A DNA stretch of 43,886 nucleotides from Deltaproteobacteria bacterium (GTDB lineage: Bacteria > Desulfobacterota > Syntrophia > Syntrophales > JACQWR01), in assembly GCA_026388415.1 (NCBI GenBank), contig JAPLJV010000060.1, positions 1 to 43,886 of the forward strand, written 5' to 3'. This document shows, piece by piece, positions 26,581-33,580 of the stretch. Position 1 is the first letter of the stretch. Each line of letters starts with the position of its first letter. The translations under genes and the position numbers were made by a program. Under the pieces are notes generated by a model. It was not told the DNA's origin. It saw only the letters and a list, made by a program, of their open reading frames with translations, and searched no databases.

Positions 26581-27000
26581 TCAAACGACGCTTATCTGCA
26601 CCTGATTGCGCCCCCTGCTCTTGGCATGGTAAAGGGCTTGGTCGGCTGCGGCCACCAGCACGTCGAAACTCATTTCCTTTTGCGGTTTGATGGTGGCGAC
26701 ACCCAGGCTCAAGGTGACCACCGGGACAACTGTAGAACTGCCGTGGGGAATGCCCAATGCCTCCACGGCGGCGCGAACCGCCTGGGCCATGGCAAGGGCG
26801 TCGTGAAGGCCCGTCCCGGACATGATCACGGCAAATTCCTCTCCCCCGTAGCGTGCCACCATGTCGCCGGGACGATGAAAGGTTTGACTGATTGCCTCGG
26901 CCACCTGCTTGATGACAAAGCAGACCGCCGCCATGATGATCAAGGCTGTCCCGTAGAAGCAGCGGATATAGTCCTGCTGGTGAAAAAGAAAGCCTGTCAT
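26581..27000 (-). pseudogene. Damaged GGDEF-domain (diguanylate cyclase) remnant
   Basis: The C-terminal two-thirds of a GGDEF domain are clear: RPGDMVARYGGEEFAVIMSG contains both the inhibitory RxxD site and the GGEEF active-site loop at the correct five-residue spacing, and AAADQALYHAKSRGRNQV is the family's end. The first part, which should hold D-x-D-x-F-K and N-D-x-x-G-H, is not recognisable; the frame instead reads DYIRCFYGTALIIMAAVCFV. In another frame DHHGGGLLCH resembles the missing segment, which suggests frameshifts or small deletions. No sensor or membrane domain precedes it: the frame begins directly after the metallo-hydrolase stop. Probably inactive. Sequencing error cannot be excluded. 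Confidence 0.7.
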
Positions 27001-27007
27001 AAGAGAG

Positions 27008-27847
27008 TTATATGGAGAGCTCCATGTCCTGGTGTACGGCAAAGCACTCCAGCGAAGCCCTTTGTTCCTTGACGATCCGACGACAATCCGCCACGATTTC
27101 GTCTACGGCGGCATCAGATCTTTCCTGGTTATGATGGAATAAACCAAATTTTGTTACCTGGGCATCAATCGCCAATTGCAAGGCCTGCTTATAGACGGAA
27201 TGCCCCCAGCCTCTGGTTATCCGGTAATCCTCCTCCCGATATTCCGCATCATGAACAAGGACATCGGCCTTATAAGAAAAGGCAACGTAATCTTCATAGG
27301 CCAAGCCGCCCGGGTGCCGATGACCAAGTTCGTTATCCGTAAGGAAGATAAAGTTTTTCCCATTTTCGAAAAATTTGTAGCCGATGCCTTGATTGGGATG
27401 ACTCAGGGAAATCGTGGTTACTTGCACGGCCTGATGCGTAAAAATTGTATCGCAGGTTTCATGGTAATTAATGTCAGCTTTAAGATCGGAAAAATCAACG
27501 GGAAAATAGGGAGGGAGCATGATGTTGGCAATCATTTGCTTGATTGAAGTCTGGACAAAGGGACACCCGTACACGGCAATACTCGTCCCGGCCACATAGA
27601 TCGGTTTGAAAAAAGGAAATCCCATGAGATGGTCCCAATGGGCGTGAGTAAAAAGCAAGGCGAAATGATTACGGTTTTCGGCTATCAAGCGGTTTCCCAA
27701 TCTACGAATGCCGGAACCAGCGTCAATAACGATTATTTCATCATCCTTGGTCCTGATTTCCAAACAGGTGGTGTCTCCACCGTACTTCAAATATTCCCTG
27801 CCGGAAACGGGGATAGACCCGCGCGCGCCCCAGAAGCGAACAATCAT
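27008..27847 (-). CDS. Metallo-beta-lactamase-fold hydrolase
   Basis: A 279-residue soluble protein. It begins IVRFWGARGSIPVSG, a hallmark of the PhnP/RNase Z-related branch that includes cyclic-nucleotide phosphodiesterases. The main metal motif is FTHAHWDHLMGFPFF (HxHxDH), with later ligands in SHPNQGIGYKF, FLTDNE, LVHDAEY, GWGHSV and LFHHNQERSD. The ATG at 27847 is preferred over that at 27853 because ggagggg abuts the earlier one. It lies directly upstream of the damaged GGDEF gene, which makes a link to cyclic-nucleotide signalling conceivable but unproven. Confidence 0.85.
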   Translation of the reverse strand: MIVRFWGARGSIPVSGREYLKYGGDTTCLEIRTKDDEIIVIDAGSGIRRLGNRLIAENRNHFALLFTHAHWDHLMGFPFFKPIYVAGTSIAVYGCPFVQTSIKQMIANIMLPPYFPVDFSDLKADINYHETCDTIFTHQAVQVTTISLSHPNQGIGYKFFENGKNFIFLTDNELGHRHPGGLAYEDYVAFSYKADVLVHDAEYREEDYRITRGWGHSVYKQALQLAIDAQVTKFGLFHHNQERSDAAVDEIVADCRRIVKEQRASLECFAVHQDMELSI

Positions 27848-27934
27848 TTTCATCCCCTCCAGAAAGAGTCGCTCACTTATAAATTATAAATCAGTCGTGG
27901 TCAAGTATTTCGAGCATAAAATCGCGTAATATCG

Positions 27935-28453
27935 TCAACTTTTGTTCAGCTTATCGTTCCAAGCGGTCAGATCGGGCTTAAATGCGGCCAGAAGCGGCGC
28001 TACGTCACCATCAATCGTAATGCCGTCAATGCGGTCATTCTGGGAGATGCTGTTTACCACCTGCATGTCCTCCTCCCCGACAATCGCCCCAAACACCGAG
28101 TGGTGGCCGTCGAGCCAGGGCGTGGGCACATGGGTAATAAAGAATTGACTGCCATTGGTGTTCGGGCCGGAATTGGCCATGGATAATATGCCCGGTCTGT
28201 CGTGGCGCAGTCCCGGGCTGAACTCGTCGCGGAACTTGTAGCCCGGTCCACCGGTTCCGGTGCCCTGCGGACATCCGCCCTGAATCATGAAGTCGCTGAT
28301 AACGCGATGGAATTTAAGGTTGTTATAGAACCCGCGCTGGACCAGATTGACAAAATTGGCCACCGTAAGCGGTGCCTTATCTGCAAAAAGCTGCAAGCGG
28401 ATAACGCCCTTGTTGGTCTTGATGATTGCCTCGATACCTCTGTTTTCTGACAT
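27935..28453 (-). CDS. ppi: Cyclophilin-type peptidyl-prolyl cis-trans isomerase
   Basis: Catalyses proline isomerisation during protein folding. The 172 residues carry the cyclophilin active site: FHRVISDFMIQGGCPQGTG (catalytic Arg, Phe, Met, Gln), MANSGPNTNGSQFFIT, and WLDGHHSVFGAIV. There is no signal peptide, so it is cytoplasmic like PpiB. A gggg site lies 6 bases before the ATG. It is divergent from amt, separated by a 289-base control region, and 81 bases upstream of the metallo-hydrolase gene. Confidence 0.94.
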   Translation of the reverse strand: MSENRGIEAIIKTNKGVIRLQLFADKAPLTVANFVNLVQRGFYNNLKFHRVISDFMIQGGCPQGTGTGGPGYKFRDEFSPGLRHDRPGILSMANSGPNTNGSQFFITHVPTPWLDGHHSVFGAIVGEEDMQVVNSISQNDRIDGITIDGDVAPLLAAFKPDLTAWNDKLNKS

Positions 28454-28536
28454 GTTTTCCCCTTTTCCTAAGTTAATTTAATATTTTTGTCCGGATAGCC
28501 TAACGCCCACCGAGTCATTATAAGTCTTTGCACTAT

Positions 28537-28549
28537 GCTGAAATTCAGC
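28537..28549. repeat. 13-base palindrome in the amt control region
   Basis: gctgaaattcagc has six-base arms around one central base, about 150 bases upstream of the sigma-54 promoter, where enhancer-binding proteins such as NtrC often sit. It does not match the usual NtrC consensus closely. It could equally serve the divergent cyclophilin gene. Confidence 0.35.
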
Positions 28550-28590
28550 TATGTTGTCAAAACAAATCTCTATCTACAATTTAGTTTAAA

Positions 28591-28616
28591 AAACAAATTG
28601 CGATACAAAATTGTTT
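28591..28616. repeat. Inverted repeat in the amt control region
   Basis: aaacaaatt and aattgttt form near-perfect arms separated by nine bases, in very AT-rich DNA about 80 bases before the -24 element. It is a candidate upstream activator site. No protein can be named from the sequence. Confidence 0.35.
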
Positions 28617-28690
28617 CTTTTATTCGCCTAAAATAAACAACCTATTTATAAATATATAATATATTCAATAATTTACTAATATATGTAATC

Positions 28691-28706
28691 TGGCATCCTA
28701 TTTGCT
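28691..28706 (+). promoter_or_regulatory. Sigma-54 (-24/-12) promoter of amt–glnK
   Basis: tggcatcctatttgct matches the sigma-54 consensus TGGCAC-N5-TTGCW with the diagnostic GG and GC pairs exactly ten bases apart. It lies 36 bases before the amt start codon, so transcription would begin near 28718. It fits the known nitrogen control of ammonium transporter–PII operons through NtrC. Confidence 0.8.
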
Positions 28707-28742
28707 CATTGAAAGCAAACAATTCCAGGGGAGGAAATAATT

Positions 28743-29975
28743 ATGAATTCAGGTGATACAGCATGGGTTTTAATCTCGAGCGCGCTCGTTCTGCTGATGA
28801 CCGTGGGGCTGGCCTTTTTCTACGGAGGCCTGGCGAGAAGGAAAAATGTCCTGTCCATCATCATGCAGTGCTTCATCATCATGTGCGTGATCAGCCTGCA
28901 ATGGGTTCTTTACGGCTATTCGCTGGCTTTTGGACCCGATACTGGCCTCGGCATCATCGGAGGCCTGGCCTGGCTTGGCCTCCAGGGTGTGGGCGGGCAA
29001 CCCAATGCGGACTACGCCGCCACGATACCCCACCAGGTTTTTATGATCTTTCAGGCCATGTTCGCGATTATCACCCCCGCGCTGATAATCGGGGCCTTTG
29101 CGGAAAGGATCAAGTTTTCTGCTTTTCTCTTATTTACCATCCTTTGGTCAACACTGGTCTACGATCCCCTTGCCCATTGGGTATGGGGCACAGGCGGGTG
29201 GCTGCGCGACCTGGGAGGCCTGGATTTTGCCGGCGGAATTGTCGTCCACGTCAGTTCCGGCGTTTCCGCGCTGGTCATGTGTATCTTGATCGGCAAAAGA
29301 ATCGGTTCCGATAAGCAGGGCTACCGACCGCATAATCTGCCCTGGACGGTTATGGGAGCGGGCATGTTATGGTTTGGGTGGTTCGGATTCAACGCCGGCA
29401 GCGCGTTGGCCGCCAACGGCCTCGCCGCCAATGCCTTCGTCACTACCAATACGGCCACCGCCGCCGCCGGCCTTACCTGGGCCATCATCGAATGGCACAA
29501 GCATGGAGCGCCCACACTGCTCGGCACCGTAACGGGCGCCGTGGCCGGCATGGTAGCAATTACCCCTGCCTGCGGTTTCGTTTCTCCGCTGAACGCCATC
29601 TTCATCGGCATCATAGTCAGCGTTTTCTGTTTCTTTGCCATTACCCGGATAAAGGCCCGTTTCGGATATGATGATGCCCTCGATGTCTTCGGCGTACACG
29701 GTGTCGGCGGCATCTGGGGGACGATTGCCACGGGGCTATTCGCCGAAAAAGCTATTAACGCAGTCGGCGCCGACGGACTCTTTTTTGGTGGCCTGCATCA
29801 GTTTCTCGTTCAGGTATTGCTCGTAATTGTCGCGGCAACCTACGCGGTGGCAGTTACCTGGGTACTCTTCAAGCTCATAGATGCCCTGGTCGGCATGAGG
29901 GTGGAGAGAAAAGACGAGCTTATCGGTCTCGATTTGACGCAGCACAATGAATCGGCCTATACGGTACTGGAATAG
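28743..29975 (+). CDS. amt: Ammonium transporter
   Basis: A 410-residue Amt/Mep/Rh channel with eleven membrane helices. The signature FGFNAGSA-like WFGWFGFNAGSALAANG, the twin-histidine residues in DPLAHWVWGTGG and DVFGVHGVGGIWGT, and the external aspartate before the first histidine are all present. It has no cleavable signal; MNSGDTAWVLISSALVLLM leads directly into helix 1. A strong ggggaggaa site precedes the ATG. It is followed after 15 bases by a PII gene, the classical amtB–glnK pair in which PII blocks the channel under nitrogen excess, and is driven by a sigma-54 promoter. Confidence 0.96.
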   Translation: MNSGDTAWVLISSALVLLMTVGLAFFYGGLARRKNVLSIIMQCFIIMCVISLQWVLYGYSLAFGPDTGLGIIGGLAWLGLQGVGGQPNADYAATIPHQVFMIFQAMFAIITPALIIGAFAERIKFSAFLLFTILWSTLVYDPLAHWVWGTGGWLRDLGGLDFAGGIVVHVSSGVSALVMCILIGKRIGSDKQGYRPHNLPWTVMGAGMLWFGWFGFNAGSALAANGLAANAFVTTNTATAAAGLTWAIIEWHKHGAPTLLGTVTGAVAGMVAITPACGFVSPLNAIFIGIIVSVFCFFAITRIKARFGYDDALDVFGVHGVGGIWGTIATGLFAEKAINAVGADGLFFGGLHQFLVQVLLVIVAATYAVAVTWVLFKLIDALVGMRVERKDELIGLDLTQHNESAYTVLE

Positions 29976-29990
29976 GAGGAGGAAAATACC

Positions 29991-30332
29991 ATGAAATTAA
30001 TTATTGCGATAATTCAGCCCCATAAGCTTGACGAAGTGATCCACGCCCTGGAGGAGATAGATGTAAATTTACTGACCGTCACCAATGTCCTGGGACGGGG
30101 AAGACAAAAAGGCGTCACGGAGATTTATCGCGGGGCCAAAGAGGTGGGTACCCTGCTGAAAAAGGTCAAACTGGAAATCGCCGTGAACGAGGATTTCGTC
30201 GAACCAACCATCGGTGCCATCACCAAAGGGGCGCACACGGGTGAGATGGGCGACGGCAAAATCTTCGTGCTCGATCTGGGTGAATGCGTGCGCATCGGCA
30301 CGGGCGAGCGGGGCGGCCCGGCAATAGGATAA
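29991..30332 (+). CDS. glnK: PII-family nitrogen signalling protein without the uridylylated tyrosine
   Basis: A 113-residue trimeric signal protein that senses ATP/ADP and 2-oxoglutarate and gates the adjacent Amt channel. The N-terminal fold, the T-loop start [16 protein letters not shown] and the C-terminal [20 protein letters not shown] are typical of GlnB/GlnK. Tyr46 is kept, but position 51, the site of uridylylation (or adenylylation) in E. coli and actinobacterial PII, is Glu (AKEVGTLL instead of AEYMVDFL). The loop length is unchanged. So control is probably by ligands alone, without covalent modification at that residue. An ggaggagga site precedes the ATG. Confidence 0.95.
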   Translation: MKLIIAIIQPHKLDEVIHALEEIDVNLLTVTNVLGRGRQKGVTEIYRGAKEVGTLLKKVKLEIAVNEDFVEPTIGAITKGAHTGEMGDGKIFVLDLGECVRIGTGERGGPAIG

Positions 30333-30402
30333 ACCGGAGGGTAAAGATAATAATTATGTCTCCTCCCCGGCCATCCTATGCGTGTTTAGTAAGATAAGAG
30401 TA

Positions 30403-30428
30403 GCTTTCTGATAGAAAGCAGTTATAAT
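30403..30428 (+). promoter_or_regulatory. Short hairpin followed by a -10-like box upstream of the cupin gene
   Basis: gctttct-gat-agaaagc is a perfect seven-base-pair hairpin (30403–30419), followed by tataat at 30423–30428, a perfect -10 box 29 bases before the cupin ATG. No good -35 is seen because the hairpin occupies that space. It may be a regulated promoter or the 3' end of the amt–glnK transcript, though there is no T-run. Confidence 0.3.
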
Positions 30429-30457
30429 TAACCTATCAACGGGAAGAAAGAGGGAAT

Positions 30458-30802
30458 ATGATTGTCCGAAATATCAATGGTCCGGAAGCCATCGCCACAA
30501 CCTATATAGCCCATGGGGGTGGCATGGCCAGGATGGTGCTGACGAGCAGCCTTCTCAAGAGCATGGAGTTTTTTGCCTACGCTGTCGTCCCATCCGGTAA
30601 TGAACTGGAAGAGCATATTGACCCCGTGGAGGAGATATACTTTATCCTGTACGGCGGCGGTCTCATGAGAGTGGGTGAGGACGAACAGGAAGTCAAGGCC
30701 GGTGACGCCGTCTGGATTCCCGCCGGGGACAGACACGGCCTGAAAAACACGGGGACAGAGACCACCGCAATCATCGTCGTGGCTGCCTATCCTACGCGTT
30801 AG
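30458..30802 (+). CDS. Small cupin-domain protein
   Basis: A 114-residue single cupin barrel. Motif 1 is degenerate (LEEHIDPVEEIYFILYGGG, with His and Glu ligands) and motif 2 is AGDAVWIPAGDRHGLKNTG (with His). Such proteins range from metal-binding enzymes to sugar-binding or regulatory barrels. No substrate is apparent. agaggg lies upstream of the ATG. Its 3' end overlaps the dgkA 3' end by 4 bases in convergent orientation. Confidence 0.82.
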   Translation: MIVRNINGPEAIATTYIAHGGGMARMVLTSSLLKSMEFFAYAVVPSGNELEEHIDPVEEIYFILYGGGLMRVGEDEQEVKAGDAVWIPAGDRHGLKNTGTETTAIIVVAAYPTR

Positions 30803-31167
30803 AACCAGACCTTGACGTGGTTGCCGAAGATGAGAATTCCGATTAAAACGGCTCCCACGGCGGAAATCAGCACCGCGGCGGCGGCAACATCCTTCGCCCG
30901 ACCGATGAGCGGGTGGTGGGCAGGGTGAACGGCATCAGCGATGGCCTCCAGGGCAGTATTCATCCCTTCGGCAACCCAGACAATTATGATGGCAATTATC
31001 AGGAGACACCACTCCAGCCGCTGGAGATTGAGAGCGAGTCCCAGGACGAACACGGCCCCCGTAGCCGCCAAATGGATCCGGGCGTGGGGCTGAGAGCGGA
31101 TCAAGAACGCCGCGCCCTTGATGGCACAAGCAAAACTGCTTATCCGTCTCTGCAGATAGGCGATCAC
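30799..31167 (-). CDS. dgkA: Diacylglycerol kinase / undecaprenol kinase family protein
   Basis: A 122-residue inner-membrane lipid kinase with three membrane helices. The signature reads VAEGMNTALEAIADAV followed by IGRAKDVAAAAVLI, which holds the catalytic Glu, Asn, Asp and Lys of the DgkA family. It recycles diacylglycerol or phosphorylates undecaprenol; the sequence alone does not decide. It starts with GTG behind gaggggg. It lies 24 bases downstream of the PAP2 phosphatase gene on the same strand, so a lipid kinase and a lipid/undecaprenyl-pyrophosphate-type phosphatase may be co-expressed. Confidence 0.9.
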   Translation of the reverse strand: MIAYLQRRISSFACAIKGAAFLIRSQPHARIHLAATGAVFVLGLALNLQRLEWCLLIIAIIIVWVAEGMNTALEAIADAVHPAHHPLIGRAKDVAAAAVLISAVGAVLIGILIFGNHVKVWF

Positions 31168-31191
31168 GATTCCCCCTCTCTCAAGTTAATT

Positions 31192-32112
31192 TCAATATCG
31201 GTATAACATCAAAATCCCATAACGGTCGCCACTGACATCGGGTAGCAGCGCCAAAGGGCTATTCTTTTTCTTGTGATAACGGAGAACGGCGCGGGCGGTA
31301 AAATAGCCAACTGCGGCGCCAAGAAAGACATCTGAACTCCAATGTTCGTTGTCATTCACACGAGCCAGTGCCACCAGTGATGCCATCCCATAGGCCGCGG
31401 GAGCGACATAGGGGCCGTCACTCTCTCCGGCAACAACCGTTGCCAGGGCAAAGGCCGCGCTAACATGCTCGGAAGGAAAAGACAGGTTATCAGTTGATAA
31501 TCCCGGTCCGTCCCAGCGGTTATACTGGTCGCCCGTATTCGGGCGATGCCTATGCCCGGCAATTTTGACTACCCCGGTGAAGACCCCGGCCAAAACGATG
31601 CTTTCTGCTCCTAACAGACCGATCCGTTTTGCTTTTTCGCTCTCCTGTACCTCCCCGTAGAGATAAATAAACCCGGCAGCCGGGAGAGTATACAGACCAT
31701 TGCCGAAAGGTGTGAATACCTTGGCAAGGTCGTCGGTGGTCCTGTTCCTCCGCCTCTGCACCCAGTCCTTGAGATCCTGATCATAGGCATACAAGCCGGC
31801 TGTCACGGACAAGACCAAGGCCGCAGTGTACCACTCCCTGTCATCCCAGCGCACTGGAGAAGTCAGTATCTTGCCTGTATCGCCGACGTATCCCTTTAGA
31901 TAACTCATGTCCAGCTTCAGGTCTGCGCCGGGAATCGCTTGAGGCCGTTCGCAATCCGACCGATCGGGGGAACAAATAGCCAGGTTATCTGCGGCCCATG
32001 AGGACGGAACGGAGAAAATGCCGGCCATACTTAGAAATAGAAGAAAAACAATGGCTTGACTACTTGGCCACCTATTCGACGGGAAGTTAGCTCCTTTCAC
32101 CCTGCTTTTCAT
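31192..32112 (-). CDS. PAP2-superfamily phosphatase, exported
   Basis: A 306-residue protein with a signal peptide (hydrophobic FLLFLSMAGIFSV, cleavage after SSWA). The three acid-phosphatase motifs are KIAGHRHRP (K-x6-RP), SFPSEHVSAAF (PSxH, with Glu instead of the usual Gly) and ARVNDNEHWSSDVF (R-x5-H-x3-D), so the catalytic His residues are present. Likely substrates are lipid or isoprenoid phosphates at the outer face of the inner membrane. I start at the ATG at 32112, 11 bases after the RCC1-type gene stop, because it gives a proper signal peptide; the ribosome-binding site is weak, consistent with coupling to the gene before it. Confidence 0.85.
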   Translation of the reverse strand: MKSRVKGANFPSNRWPSSQAIVFLLFLSMAGIFSVPSSWAADNLAICSPDRSDCERPQAIPGADLKLDMSYLKGYVGDTGKILTSPVRWDDREWYTAALVLSVTAGLYAYDQDLKDWVQRRRNRTTDDLAKVFTPFGNGLYTLPAAGFIYLYGEVQESEKAKRIGLLGAESIVLAGVFTGVVKIAGHRHRPNTGDQYNRWDGPGLSTDNLSFPSEHVSAAFALATVVAGESDGPYVAPAAYGMASLVALARVNDNEHWSSDVFLGAAVGYFTARAVLRYHKKKNSPLALLPDVSGDRYGILMLYRY

Positions 32113-32122
32113 CTTAAGCCCG

Positions 32123-33580
32123 CTATGGTAGACTTGTCCGCACCGGGGTGGCGCTATCAACCGTTAGCCCGTTGCCAAGCTGACCATAAACATTGCTGCC
32201 CCATGCCCAGACCGTGCCGTCACCCGTTAAGGCGCCCTTCAAGGCTACCGAGCCTTCATAGCCAGCGGCAATATCCGTCACACCCGACAGGCCGCTTACC
32301 GCTACCGGGGTGGCGCTGTCAATCGCAACACCATTCGTAAGGCCATTACCAAGCTGACCCTTGTAGTTATTTCCCCATGTCCAGACCGTGCCATCGCTTT
32401 TCAGGGCCATAGTGTGGCCAAAGCCTGCGGCCACGGCTGTCACCCCCGAAAGTCCGTTTACCTGCACCGGGGTACTGCTCGGCTGAATGTTCCCGTTGCC
32501 AAGTTGACCAGTGGCATTATTCCCCCATGCCCAGACCGTGCCGTCATTCTTCAAGACCACTGTGTGATCATAACCGGCAGCGATGGCGGTCACCGTTCCA
32601 ATAGACATTCCGCTGAGTCCTATTACCTGCACCGGGTTTTTTTTTAACGTCGCACTGCCATCGCCCAGCTGTCCACTACTATTATTCCCCCACGCCCAGA
32701 CCGTGCCGTCGTTTTTCAGCGCCACGGTGTGACCGGAACCTGCCGCTATGGCTGTTATACTCGTCAGCCCACTTACCTGTACCGGGGTATTTCTTTGAGT
32801 CGTGCTCCCATCGCCCAACTGGCCATTAATGTTATTGCCCCATGCCCATACCGTGCCGTCGTTTTTCAGGGCCACGGTGTGGCTATCTCCTGCCGCTATG
32901 GCCGTCATACTCGACAACCCGTTTATCTGCGCCGGGGTGTTTCTTGACGCCATGCTCCCATCACCCAGTTGTCCATTGCTGTTATTGCCCCACGCCCAGA
33001 CTGTGCCGTCGTTTTTCAGGGCCGCGGTGTGACCGGAGCCCGCCGCAACGGATATAATATCCGACAGCCCGCTAATCTGCACCGGGGTGTTTTTCGCCGT
33101 TACGCTCCCATCGCCCAGCTGCCCATTATTGTTATTGCCCCATGCCCAAACCGTACCGTCGTCCTTTGTATAAACCGTGTGGGTCGCCGTTGCCATCTTG
33201 CCAATAAAATGAACAGCAAAATCGAATCCCGTGCCGTCAATGCCGTTCAGCCAAGCAGGACGGAATAGCGGGCGAAAAGGTGATCCCGTCAATGTGGGCG
33301 TTATCGTGAACGTGCCGCCAGGCACTCCGCTAAAGGCATAATAACCATTTGAATCTGTCGTTACGCTCATTGAAGTGTCACCGGCCAGAATTACCGTTAC
33401 GCCGGCCAGCGCTGACCCGGCGGACGTAATCCGGCCCGAAATGCTGTATGTCTTATCGCTGCCACTCCCACAACCTGAAAGCAGCAGCAGCAGCAGCACG
33501 CTTAACAGGCAACCATACATCGCCTCGAAAAGCTTATTGCACTTCAACGTGCTATTGTTTATCACAGCCAACATCTCCAA
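32123..33580 (-). CDS. Lipoprotein with seven-bladed RCC1-type beta-propeller
   Basis: A 485-residue exported lipoprotein: a long signal with lipobox LLSGC near residue 37, a carboxypeptidase-regulatory-like beta domain (YSISGRITSAGSALAGVTVI, about 45–105), then seven RCC1 repeats of about 50 residues with the core DGTVWAWGNN-x4-GQLGDG-x8-PVQ-x2-GL-x-AIAAG-x2-HTVAL. The propeller begins with a half-repeat (IGKMATATHTVYT) and ends with a half-repeat, so the last blade is closed by the N-terminal strand. The start is TTG at 33580, directly after the upstream stop; ATG codons at 33574 and 33520 are alternatives. A binding partner is unknown. The repeats are also nearly identical at the DNA level. 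Confidence 0.88.
   Translation of the reverse strand: MEMLAVINNSTLKCNKLFEAMYGCLLSVLLLLLLSGCGSGSDKTYSISGRITSAGSALAGVTVILAGDTSMSVTTDSNGYYAFSGVPGGTFTITPTLTGSPFRPLFRPAWLNGIDGTGFDFAVHFIGKMATATHTVYTKDDGTVWAWGNNNNGQLGDGSVTAKNTPVQISGLSDIISVAAGSGHTAALKNDGTVWAWGNNSNGQLGDGSMASRNTPAQINGLSSMTAIAAGDSHTVALKNDGTVWAWGNNINGQLGDGSTTQRNTPVQVSGLTSITAIAAGSGHTVALKNDGTVWAWGNNSSGQLGDGSATLKKNPVQVIGLSGMSIGTVTAIAAGYDHTVVLKNDGTVWAWGNNATGQLGNGNIQPSSTPVQVNGLSGVTAVAAGFGHTMALKSDGTVWTWGNNYKGQLGNGLTNGVAIDSATPVAVSGLSGVTDIAAGYEGSVALKGALTGDGTVWAWGSNVYGQLGNGLTVDSATPVRTSLP

Noticed and set aside
28763-29314. 183-codon open frame overlapping amt in another frame
   Set aside because: The amt frame has all family motifs; the alternative frame has none and ends without domain structure.
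32150-33180. Regularly spaced repeats that could be mistaken for a CRISPR array
   Set aside because: The period is about 150–165 bp, the units are translated as RCC1 blades in one frame, and there are no short repeats with unique spacers.
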